The notes below the pieces were generated by a model that saw only the letters and a program-made list of their open reading frames with translations, had not been told where the DNA came from and did not search any database. Shown here piece by piece: positions 1 through 9,500 of a stretch of DNA of 36,297 nt. The position numbers and the translations under genes are program-made. How positions within the stretch are numbered: position 1 is the stretch's first letter; every line of letters begins with the position of its first letter. This DNA comes from Methanobacteriota archaeon. Its GTDB lineage: Archaea; Thermoplasmatota; Poseidoniia; Poseidoniales; Poseidoniaceae. The stretch covers positions 1 to 36,297 of the forward strand of contig PBTH01000056.1 in NCBI GenBank assembly GCA_002726495.1, read 5' to 3'.

Positions 1-3000
1 CGCTGGCTGAGTACAAGGGAAAGGAAGACGAAACTCGAAGCCACTGCAGCTACGCTTGCGACAACAAATTGCAAGGAGAGAAGTCCCGGTGTTCCGAAAA
101 TTAATCCGCCGTTCCGCTCCACGGTCTTGTGAGTACTTGACCAGTCAACAACATTTGAGACCCGGGCATCGGCTTGTATCTTTGAACCAAGGGATTCAAG
201 TTCTTCTGCTGAAACACCGTCAACCCGTACAATCCAGTCGGTGGATGTGTAATTGTCTGCAGCGTCTTCCCCGATAAGCGAGCGCCACGAACTTTCACCG
301 ATGATAAGTGAAGAAGCAATGCTCGGAGCGCTGACTCCTGGAATGTATTCGTGGACACCCATGTAGTACATCTCGTCGGTGAATGGAGTGATATCAATAC
401 GAACCCTGCTGTTGGCTAAGAAAAACTCACTCACCAATGGTGGCGGAAATTCTGAGAACCCGCTTTCACAACCTGTGTCATTGGAATTGCTTCCATCCGG
501 GCATGTTGTATTGAAAAGAATCGCTGAGGTAAGGTCCATGGTGCCGTTTGACCATGCGCCTTCCAGATTCGCATCCGTGAAGTTTACACCGTCAATACTG
601 CCTGGACCGAACAATGTCACAAGAACTGTATTTGTTAGGTTGGCTCCGCTGAGGTCAGCACCGCTCATGTCCGTATTGAAGAGGAGGGCTTCGCTGAGGT
701 TTAATCCTACAAGGTTTGAACCTGCGAAATTGGAGGTTGAGAGATCTGCTAGACTGAGATTTCGGCTGTTGAGATTTTGATTTGAAAGGTTAAGTCCAGA
801 CCAGTCTCGTTCCATAAGGGCAACATAACTCGCCAAGAGCTCCTCGGGTGTAAGCCCTTGATCGACTAAGCCGCCTTGAGAGAAATTGAACTCAGACTTT
901 TCCCAAACGAAGGTGATATCCGCTGATTTGCCGCTAGAATCATCTTTCTTGAGAAGGACATCGTCGAGTTGATTTTCATTTCCACCTCGGTCTGAACCTG
1001 CAAGGTCAAGTGAATAAGCAGCATCTGGGCCGGCAGTGAATCCGCCTTGGGTGTAAGCAGCCAATGCCGGAGCGATTTCTGTTCCGGGCAATGCTTGTTC
1101 GCTCCACCTAAGAACATCCTTATTTCCATCCAGTAGAACATAGGTCTGCAATTTGTCGCCACCTTGGTTATCGGCAAGAGTGAGTTCTGGGACGCTTGTG
1201 ACGACTGGTGTGACCGTCCCATCGGTAAATTCCTCAACCAATGAGGTAAGAGCCGAAGCATTGACACCTTGCTCCATGGTAATTTGAAGGTCTGAACCCA
1301 CTGAGGCGTCAACGGTCTTTTCATCGACCAGTGTGCCCGTATATCCTTGAACCGCTGCGAGTGTAACAATGGACAGGGTCAAGAGCATAATGACGGCCAA
1401 ACGATTGACTGATTCAGCCGAGCCCGAACCTTTCAAACCGCGCTTGACATCGTTGAGAAGTGGCGTCCTGCCGAGAAGTAACTGCATAATTTGTGGGCCT
1501 TTGGCTCCAATTCTTCCAAGTAAAAGCGCCCCTCCAATCCACAAAGCAAAGGGTCCGAAGATACCGATGAGGCCTTCAATAAAGAAGTTTGAAACAATAC
1601 CGTCCTCGTTCACGTTCATTTCAAGCCATGTATCAACTACAGCAAGCATACCAAAGAGGAATGCAGTCCAATGCAACCAACGCTTTGGCTGTGCTTTTGT
1701 TGTGGACTTGCGCACTCCTTCTTCAATCTCGAGTTCGATGAACTCTCTTGCCCTCGTACGTCCAAACAGCAAAGCAAGGCCGAGCGTGGTAACAGCGGTA
1801 AATATGGTCGCCCCTACGCTCAAGGTTGGTGTAACATCAAAATCACCTGTTCTGAATTCCATAAATCCAACAGCAGATAGAACAATCGGAACCGAAAATA
1901 AAGCGAGTAGGTATCCAGCAAGCCATGCTACTGAAGACATCACGAAGAGTTCAAGCAAGACCATTCCTTGCAAACTTTGACCGTCCGCACCAATGACTCG
2001 GTGAATGCTGACTTCTCTCCGCCGTTGTTCAAGAGAGAGAACAAGTCCGTAAATCAACACTGCAAGAGAGAGAATTACAATAGGAATCATGATGATGTAA
2101 TCAAAGATTTGAATCAAACCTAAGAAGATGTTCAGGAAGGTGATGGTTCCACTTACAATATCGGTGTAAAACAATTCAACACCTTCGTCGGTGTAATTTC
2201 CAGCCTGCACTCGTGTACCAAGGTCCTCAAGCCAATCCGCAGCGTCTGCCGTTGATGAGGTAGGTAGCTGACCGCGGTCAATGGTCACTCCGAGGTACAT
2301 GTGGTCGTTGTCCATCAATGTGCCACGTTCGGATTCATCCAATACTTCCCAGGTGGTGAAAATTGGATTGAACGCCAGCGTCGGATTTCCAAAATCCCAG
2401 GGCTCGTAAATCCCCATAACCGTCAAGTTCTCAACCGTCATCATCATCCTGCAGTAAAGCATTTCGTTTTCTTCCGGAGTAACCTCGCCCGCACAATTCT
2501 CATCGGTAACCGTTCCCTCAAAGATGGTCGATTCATCAACCACATAGGCAAAGGTGAGGCTGTCCAATTGATCTCCTACATTCGCTTGTGCTTGACTTGC
2601 AATGGTTGAAGGGAGAATGATTCCTCGCTGAGCGCTCATGTTTTCTGGAGTGGGCCATTCACCAAGACCCGCGATAATGTTACCACCAAGACGGTCTGCT
2701 AACTCGCCGTCAAAGGCTTCGGGACCAAGGAAACGTATGGCTCGTTGGTCAGAAATAGGTGGACCAGCCTCAGCAGCCTCAGGATAATCAAAAGTAACGT
2801 TCCCCCAATAGGGATTTGAGTCATCGGTGATGGCACGCATCTCAAGAGGCTGAGCAACAACGAATTCAAAATTGAACAACCCGCCGCTGTGTATCCCTTG
2901 CCGGCCTAAAACAAGTGTACAATCGTTGAATTCTGTGAACTCCGTCAACAACTCGTCACAGACATTGGTCATGGTTGTGGTATTGTTTGACCATCCGGTG

Positions 3001-3308
3001 CTGTTCTCGTTACCCGGAAGAGGTGTACGGGCGTACTCGATCTTAGCGTCAAAGGGTTCAGAATCCAACGACTCCTCAAAAAAGAGTTGTGAGAGGCCAA
3101 CGCCGTATGCAAGTACAGTTGTGATGACAAGAGATGCTAGGAAGACGCCTGCGATGACAGCAAGTCCGCGCTCCTTACCTCGCCACGCACCTTGAGCTGC
3201 AAGACGAAGACGGCTGGGCGTCTCCATAATGCGATGTGTGACACGGTCCACAATAGAACGAGCCTCTGGGAAATCGGACTCTTTGAGTTCAAGTTCTTCG
3301 TTGCTCAT
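1..3308 (-). CDS. ABC transporter permease, FtsX/MacB-like, with pentapeptide-like repeats in the second ectodomain (C-terminus truncated by window edge)
   Basis: Not in the ORF track because it stays open to the left edge. Minus-strand frame from ATG at 3308 reads [79 protein letters not shown]... I followed the same frame through 560-880 and down to position 1, ending ...LLSLQFVVASVAAVASSFVFLSLVLSQ. ATGA overlap with the upstream ABC ATPase. Confidence 0.85.
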   Translation of the reverse strand, partial: MSNEELELKESDFPEARSIVDRVTHRIMETPSRLRLAAQGAWRGKERGLAVIAGVFLASLVITTVLAYGVGLSQLFFEESLDSEPFDAKIEYARTPLPGNENSTGWSNNTTTMTNVCDELLTEFTEFNDCTLVLGRQGIHSGGLFNFEFVVAQPLEMRAITDDSNPYWGNVTFDYPEAAEAGPPISDQRAIRFLGPEAFDGELADRLGGNIIAGLGEWPTPENMSAQRGIILPSTIASQAQANVGDQLDSLTFAYVVDESTIFEGTVTDENCAGEVTPEENEMLYCRMMMTVENLTVMGIYEPWDFGNPTLAFNPIFTTWEVLDESERGTLMDNDHMYLGVTIDRGQLPTSSTADAADWLEDLGTRVQAGNYTDEGVELFYTDIVSGTITFLNIFLGLIQIFDYIIMIPIVILSLAVLIYGLVLSLEQRRREVSIHRVIGADGQSLQGMVLLELFVMSSVAWLAGYLLALFSVPIVLSAVGFMEFRTGDFDVTPTLSVGATIFTAVTTLGLALLFGRTRAREFIELEIEEGVRKSTTKAQPKRWLHWTAFLFGMLAVVDTWLEMNVNEDGIVSNFFIEGLIGIFGPFALWIGGALLLGRIGAKGPQIMQLLLGRTPLLNDVKRGLKGSGSAESVNRLAVIMLLTLSIVTLAAVQGYTGTLVDEKTVDASVGSDLQITMEQGVNASALTSLVEEFTDGTVTPVVTSVPELTLADNQGGDKLQTYVLLDGNKDVLRWSEQALPGTEIAPALAAYTQGGFTAGPDAAYSLDLAGSDRGGNENQLDDVLLKKDDSSGKSADITFVWEKSEFNFSQGGLVDQGLTPEELLASYVALMERDWSGLNLSNQNLNSRNLSLADLSTSNFAGSNLVGLNLSEALLFNTDMSGADLSGANLTNTVLVTLFGPGSIDGVNFTDANLEGAWSNGTMDLTSAILFNTTCPDGSNSNDTGCESGFSEFPPPLVSEFFLANSRVRIDITPFTDEMYYMGVHEYIPGVSAPSIASSLIIGESSWRSLIGEDAADNYTSTDWIVRVDGVSAEELESLGSKIQADARVSNVVDWSSTHKTVERNGGLIFGTPGLLSLQFVVASVAAVASSFVFLSLVLSQ

Positions 3309-4027
3309 TCCTCTTCACCCCCTGCTTCATCCAAGCCCCATGCTGACCGGATATCGGATGCTTCAGTTTTCCCGTCATTGAGGAGCAACATTCGGTCTGC
3401 ATTGGATGCAAGATCTGGGTCGTGTGTAACCATGAGAATGGAAATGGGGTTATCTTCGTCATGACACAACTCCTTGAACAAGGCCATGACTTCCTTTCCG
3501 CTTGCAATGTCAAGGTTGCCGGTAGGTTCGTCGGCGAGCAATACAGGACGATTGCCAGCAATTGCACGAGCAATGGCGACCCGTTGTTGTTGGCCGCCTG
3601 ATAGTTGGTCGGGAATGTGATGCATTCTGTCACCGAGCCCTACCTTTTCTAGAGCGACGACAGCAGCCTTCTCAGCGTCTGATGCGGCTATACCAGAGAG
3701 CTCAAGCGCCATGGCGACGTTGTCAACTGCGGTGAGATTGTCAAGGAGATGGAAATCTTGGAAAATCCAGCCCACAAGTTCTCTGCGAACATCAACAACA
3801 CCGGATGGGCCTTTGAGACCGTAGGTTCGCTCACCGAGTGTGATGGAACCGTCATCGCCTGCGAGAAGACCACCAATGATGTTGAGAAGCGTCGATTTAC
3901 CAGAGCCGGAAGGGCCCATGAGAGCAACCATCTCCCCTTGTTTGATGTTCATGTCCACGCCCTTGAGGACCTGTAGTTTGTTTGAGCCCGAACCAAAGGC
4001 TTTGGTTAAGTTGTTGACCTTTAGCAT
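3305..4027 (-). CDS. ABC transporter ATP-binding protein (LolD/MacB/FtsE-like)
   Basis: Walker [10 protein letters not shown], signature [14 protein letters not shown], Walker [15 protein letters not shown]-loop MVTHD. Start set at [12 protein letters not shown] rather than the longer ORF start at 4090. Confidence 0.93.
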   Translation of the reverse strand: MLKVNNLTKAFGSGSNKLQVLKGVDMNIKQGEMVALMGPSGSGKSTLLNIIGGLLAGDDGSITLGERTYGLKGPSGVVDVRRELVGWIFQDFHLLDNLTAVDNVAMALELSGIAASDAEKAAVVALEKVGLGDRMHHIPDQLSGGQQQRVAIARAIAGNRPVLLADEPTGNLDIASGKEVMALFKELCHDEDNPISILMVTHDPDLASNADRMLLLNDGKTEASDIRSAWGLDEAGGEEE

Positions 4028-4193
4028 ATTCTCCACTCCGACCGGATATTTCTCATCATTTGAATATATCAATACCTGTTTTTCAATCAATCTGTATCAT
4101 GCCTTTTGATGTGGACGAAATTAAAGAAGGTATTCACCAAAGCAAAGCGTAAAACACCGTGATTTCGTCACTGGTGGAGTTTAGAAAGGGAGT

Positions 4194-4385
4194 TCATTCA
4201 ACCTTGCTAACGCCGATGGCGTTGGGGCCCTTTGGACCTTCACCGATTTCAAACTGAACGGTATCTCCGTCGGTAATCTCTCCGGTAATTTCGGAGATGT
4301 GGACGAAAAGGTCGTCCCCACCTTCTATTTCAATAAATCCAAATCCTTTTACTCGGTTAAACCACTTGACAGTACCTTGTGCCAT
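4194..4385 (-). CDS. Cold-shock domain protein (CspA-like)
   Basis: [33 protein letters not shown]...[24 protein letters not shown]1 KGFGFI and RNP2 LFVHIS motifs, length typical of CSPs. Confidence 0.95.
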   Translation of the reverse strand: MAQGTVKWFNRVKGFGFIEIEGGDDLFVHISEITGEITDGDTVQFEIGEGPKGPNAIGVSKVE

Positions 4386-4547
4386 ATTGCTCGGGAAATT
4401 CTTCAACTACTTGAGTAGCGCAGTACCAATGTGGTTAATTTTGGCGAATTACGCTGTCTAATAAAAACGCCAAGGTCACTCTTTCATGCCTGAAGCGAGT
4501 TTCCATCCCCATGGAATGGACATTTATTCTTTTGAGGTGACAAACGA

Positions 4548-6398
4548 TCATGGAGCATAGTCCAGGAACATGAAAATTCCAAACAGGAACACAAAGAGAG
4601 GGACAATCATCATCTCAAACCCAGACCGCCGGTGTGAAAGAACATCCATCTCGGTTCCTAAACTGATGACAGAACCTTCTCCTGTATCCGAAGAGGGTAC
4701 CATCGTCACCAGAGCACTGGCTTCGGTTTCATCTCCACCCCAGACATCAAGATGTTCACGCGTACGTGGAATACAATCGCCCAAGATGTACATTGGATCT
4801 CCGATACCGATGGCAGCAACTTCCCACTTCCATTTTCCTTTTTTCCATTCTTCAATGAATGAACCGAGCGATTGTGTTTTCTTCTCGCCATCCCAAAGAC
4901 TTGGGTCAATCAGAATTCCACCGCTTCCATCATGAAGAATAAATGGCCCCCCGCCGTTACGAGTTTCCTGCTTTTGCCAACTGCAACTTTCGCCATCATC
5001 CGTCTTTGTGCAGACATATTTGTAAGATGACCAAGACCAAAGAACAGTACCTTCCATTTCTCGCCCACCGACTTTGAATACAGGAGTTCCTGCGCTTGAG
5101 GGCCTCACTTGCCCTACAATCTCAGCTTGACCAACTGAAACACTTCGAATTGGACTCGTTGGTAAATCGTTGATGGTCTGAGACAATTTCGCTTGCTTGT
5201 AGGCTTGGAAGAACCACAACACGTTCACTACAGTAACGATAAGCGTCATGACCCAACCAACAATGGTGTGGGTTGCCGAGCCATCGCGTGCGCGCAAGTC
5301 AGCAGACAACCAAATGAAGCATATGGCAAAGATGAGCGCACCCAAACTGTAAGGCGTCACCATTGCCGGCCTTGGAGTACCAATTCTGCGAGGATGTTCC
5401 AGTAAAAGGGAGCCATCGCCTTCTTGTGCATAGATATTGGAGTATGATGTCGGAATCGGTGGGCACCCGAAAAGCCAGTCATCCGATGCTTGTCTCATCG
5501 GCCGCTTTGCTGGCCCTAAAATCTGTCCGTTTGGACCACAGTGTTGGAACGCTCTGCCTCCAGAACCCAATACGCCTACGGCAGATGTGACATCTTTCGA
5601 ATTCAATTTGTTCTGCTTGCGAATTCTTCTCAAATCGTAGAGAAGTGAAGGTTGGGTGCTGTACATGAAGAACAAACCTCCGATGCCTGCAGCGAGAAGG
5701 GCCCAGCGGCCTGCATCCTCTCGTTGAGTGACTTCGGGCGGAGAGTTGTATTCATCCAGGCCACCTACTTCCGCCACAGACAGGAGTTGATAATATTCAA
5801 TTGGATCATTTTGAACAAGCATGTATGCAACAAGATATCGGTTTTCAGAGTTGTCAAATCCATTTCCCTCAATATCTCGCTCCCAAGGACTGTTACATCC
5901 GGGTTCGAAAAATTTTCCTTCAGGATCCAACACTTCCGATCTGTCAAACGAGGTGGTTATTGATTCCCCGGCTTTATCACGAAATTTGAGGGTTGACTCT
6001 CGCTTCAATTCCAGACCGTAACTATAGTCGATATTTCCTTCATCGTCTTCGCTTTCATAACATCCTTCTGTGGCGATAACGCCTTGTTCAAGTTCAAGAG
6101 GAATCAAGACAAAGGCGGCTTGATTTTGTTGATATTGTGCTTGTTCATACCCTTCTTGCAGTGTTTGGAAATTATAAGATTCAATCTCCCCTATTTCATC
6201 CAATCTGTCCGCTTCGGATATTTGAGGAATATCCGGTATGGAAAGGCCCGCCGAATACATTGAATAGGCACTCAAAAACAAAATTGCAGCAATTCCATAT
6301 CCGATGGCATGCTTCCAAGTTGGCTTGGGAAATTGAAAAAATCCATGGTCCAAGTCTCTGACATCGGGATGGGGGTCCATGACCTTTGAAGAATCCAA
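4548..6398 (-). CDS. Multi-TM membrane protein with C-terminal GIDE/BAM-like domain
   Basis: 616 aa; TM segments near N-terminus (AIGYGIAAILFLSAYSMY), middle (ALLAAGIGGLFFMY; SLGALIFAICFIWLSADL; IVGWVMTLIVTVVNVLWFF) and C-terminus (MMIVPLFVFLFGIFMFL). Region SPIRSVSVGQAEIVGQVRPSS...YKYVCTK...PFILHDGSGGILIDPSLWD...IGIGDPMYILGDCIPR resembles prokaryotic GIDE domains. Confidence 0.75.
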   Translation of the reverse strand: MDSSKVMDPHPDVRDLDHGFFQFPKPTWKHAIGYGIAAILFLSAYSMYSAGLSIPDIPQISEADRLDEIGEIESYNFQTLQEGYEQAQYQQNQAAFVLIPLELEQGVIATEGCYESEDDEGNIDYSYGLELKRESTLKFRDKAGESITTSFDRSEVLDPEGKFFEPGCNSPWERDIEGNGFDNSENRYLVAYMLVQNDPIEYYQLLSVAEVGGLDEYNSPPEVTQREDAGRWALLAAGIGGLFFMYSTQPSLLYDLRRIRKQNKLNSKDVTSAVGVLGSGGRAFQHCGPNGQILGPAKRPMRQASDDWLFGCPPIPTSYSNIYAQEGDGSLLLEHPRRIGTPRPAMVTPYSLGALIFAICFIWLSADLRARDGSATHTIVGWVMTLIVTVVNVLWFFQAYKQAKLSQTINDLPTSPIRSVSVGQAEIVGQVRPSSAGTPVFKVGGREMEGTVLWSWSSYKYVCTKTDDGESCSWQKQETRNGGGPFILHDGSGGILIDPSLWDGEKKTQSLGSFIEEWKKGKWKWEVAAIGIGDPMYILGDCIPRTREHLDVWGGDETEASALVTMVPSSDTGEGSVISLGTEMDVLSHRRSGFEMMIVPLFVFLFGIFMFLDYAP

Positions 6399-6448
6399 TC
6401 ACTCTTAATTCAATTCCCTTCCATTGGCTAACAAGAAGAGAAAGGAGG

Positions 6449-6530
6449 TGCCGGGGGCAGGATTCGAACCTGCGAAGCAATATGCAGAGGAGCTTGAATC
6501 CACCCCCTTTGACCACTCGGGTACCCCGGC
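6449..6530 (-). tRNA. tRNA-Leu (anticodon CAA)
   Basis: Reverse complement folds as a type II tRNA: acceptor GCCGGGG/CCCCGGC, D-arm CCC..GGG, anticodon loop UUCAAGC, variable-arm hairpin GCA-UAU-UGC, T-arm GCAGG-UUCGAAU-CCUGC, discriminator A; CCA not encoded. Confidence 0.9.
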
Positions 6531-6563
6531 TTCTTGGTTCGGGGTGATGCCTTCTCTTCTTGA

Positions 6564-9500
6564 CTATTCCTCTCGCGAGATGTCCAGAAGTTCAAGCGGG
6601 CGTGGTGGAGGGCGTGAACTGAAGACAATACGTCGTATCTTCGCCCGTTGATAGTCCTCCTCTCTTTCCGACCAACGTTGACGCGAAACAAACAAGACAA
6701 GACCTGCTAGAACAACGGAAAGCATTGACAAACTTAACATCCCCATTTCACCGTCAGCACGATCACCGGTAGCCTCCTGGATATCGGCCAATGGAACTGG
6801 GATTCTAGGTGTTACGTTTTCAATTTCAACCGTCAAACCCAACCGCCCGGTCTTCCATGCTTCGACTTCCCAGACATAATTTGACCACTCACCGCTTGTA
6901 AGATAAAGCGATTCAGTTTGAAGAAGAGTTCCTTCATCGTCTCGAAGTGTTACGGTTAGGTCGCCATCAAGTAAACCCTCATTAGCAACGCGGATGAATA
7001 CAGAGATATTTTCCCCTACACTTGGCCGGAAGGGGAGCGCAGAAATACCGGTGAAGGCCGGTTCAAATGCCACCCAGGTGATTCCTACCGTGAACGGGTC
7101 ACTCTCGGTTCCCAATCCAACGAGAGGCCGTCCAGACCGGTCTGCTCCTTCAAACCAGACCACAAGTAAATCGCTTCGTTGGAGTTCAATATTGGTAGGT
7201 TTGAGATTTAATGTCGCTTCGTAGATGAATTTGGTATTGAGGGTAATGTTGAGTGGTACATCGATTTGCCCGCGCGTTCCTTCAACCTCTTCACCCATGC
7301 GATAAAACACATGATGGAGTACAATTGGTCCCGCTGGCATGTTTGTATCATCGCTGATCATGACCGTTAAAGGAATCTCTTCCAACGCGTCTGATGCTAT
7401 GCCTTGAAGTGAGCCGGGAGCAAGAGTGAGTTGCGGGGAAAGGTCGTCAACAATTACGATGTAATTCAAGGATGAGATATTGTAACCCTCAAAGCCCTGG
7501 ACATTGACATTGAATTGGCCATGATCACGATACATCGTGTTCTCGTTGAGGACAACATCAAACACGAATATCCCTTCATTTGAATGAGTGATGTTGCCGA
7601 ATTCCTGTCGCTCCCCATCTGTCAATTCCCAAGTCAATTGACCTTGGATAGGGAGGTATTCAGTAAGGTATTCAGTACCCAAGTGAAACGCTCCGACCTC
7701 ATGATGGACTCTATCATTTCTGTGGAACCAATGGGTGGTTTCGTTGTGTGAACCGATGGGTTGTGTCATGTCGGTGATGTTGAGCCATCTTAATTCCACA
7801 GCGTTTGAAGGAGTCCATTCCAACCGGTTAATCTTGGAGAGCCCGAGGCCCAAATCATTCCCTTCATCAATCACTTTGAGTGAAGGAATCCAGCCTCCTG
7901 ATGCGAACTCAAACGTCGCATTCCAATCCAAGCGGAAATGAAATTGGACGAAAAATACCTGCGCCAGAGGCCGTTGTGTGATGGAGACTGTGGGTTCGCT
8001 CATGAAACATGTCATGTCGTACCCAATAACTGCGAATCTTGGCTCATAATTGATATTACAGTCTGCCGGTCGATCCCTCCCTAACAGGGCGAATTGGATG
8101 TTTTCAAGGGAATCAAGACCGTTGGCATCTGAAATTTCAAACTCAAAGGTGTGATTCTTACCAGCAAAGAGCGTTCCATTTTCAATGTCCATCCAGATAT
8201 TGTCGCTGCTGATTATGGTATCGAAACGACGTTGAACGATGAAGGTAGCCAAATCACCATCGGCACCAAAATCACCACCGCCTTCAAGTGAGTTCCCACC
8301 CAAATCTTCACTTTCCAAAACAACGCTTACTCGTCCTGTATCACTGTTAAGTCCAACAGCATCAGACCAAGTGAGCAAGGGTAGGTCTACTTCAAGTTCA
8401 GTCCGGCCAATATTCATACTGATGTTTTCTTGCTTGTATTCACTCTGCTCGATCTCACCGTTGCCGTTTGTATCATCACGCGCTTCCATCCATGTCCATA
8501 CGCTGAGTGATGATGAAACACCCTCGGCATCAATCAAATTGAGACGCAATGGAACATCTTGACCGCTGGTCCAAATGTGGCCGTCTGCAGGTACTTCTCT
8601 TCCTGAATCCAAAATCGTGAGCGACGTAACGGTAGGTGACATCGTATCAAAAAGGAAACGAACGGGAGTGAGAATAACGGTGCGGTCTTCGCTCGTGCTC
8701 GTCGCTGCTCCGAGTGGCCCCGTTCTACTGATGATTGGTTCAACCTCAAGCCATGTATTGCTGGGGAGGTTTTCAGACAAATCTGGCGAGATAAGAGGGA
8801 GAGAAAATCGGCCATCCAATCCAACTTCAACCGACCACTGCTGAGACCAGTTCACAACAGGACCGAGCCACTCATCTGGGCCGCCCGAGGTGTTTCTTGG
8901 TGGAACTGTGTGCAAGTTGATTTGAATCTCGGCTTCCCCGTCCTCAATCCACTGATTGGCGATGCCTTCCATTCGTACTCTGCCTTCGGCAATCATTGAA
9001 CGATTGTCCGAAAGGTGGAACGGCCACAATGGATTTGTCCAATCATCCAATCGTCTTGACAAATCATCCGTGACTTGGAAATCGATGATTTCCATGTCGT
9101 TTTCAATCTCATTGAAATTTGTTTTACGAACAGAAATAACCGGCCCCGTCTCCAATCCGTCACTGTCTTTACCGTAGGCGAGGACATGAAGGTCGTCAAC
9201 ATCATCGAGAAGCCACGTGCTTGTTAGGGACCAAGTGACCGTGCAAGAGTTAAGATCGCAGACAACCGATGAATTTGTGCCATCGATTGGAGCAAGGCCA
9301 AAACCGCTCAAATGAAGGAATCGGGGGGTTGTGGCGAGGCGGTCAACCCTCACATGAAGGAAAGCATCCTCTACACGGGCAGTCGGTGAGAGGAAAAGGT
9401 CCACGCTGGCAAAGTCCGGTGCATCTTCTAAGACGTTAAGTGGATTGGCTCGTTGATGATGTGAAACGATGGTGATCGACTCACCAGGAAGCCAACGCGT

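Noticed and set aside
56-1980. Small ORFs in the track (e.g. 56..277+, 379..780+, 866..1369-, 1369..1980+, 2872..3195+)
   Set aside because: They overlap the open minus-strand FtsX permease frame that runs through to the left edge; their translations lack recognisable domain content and look like shadow ORFs.
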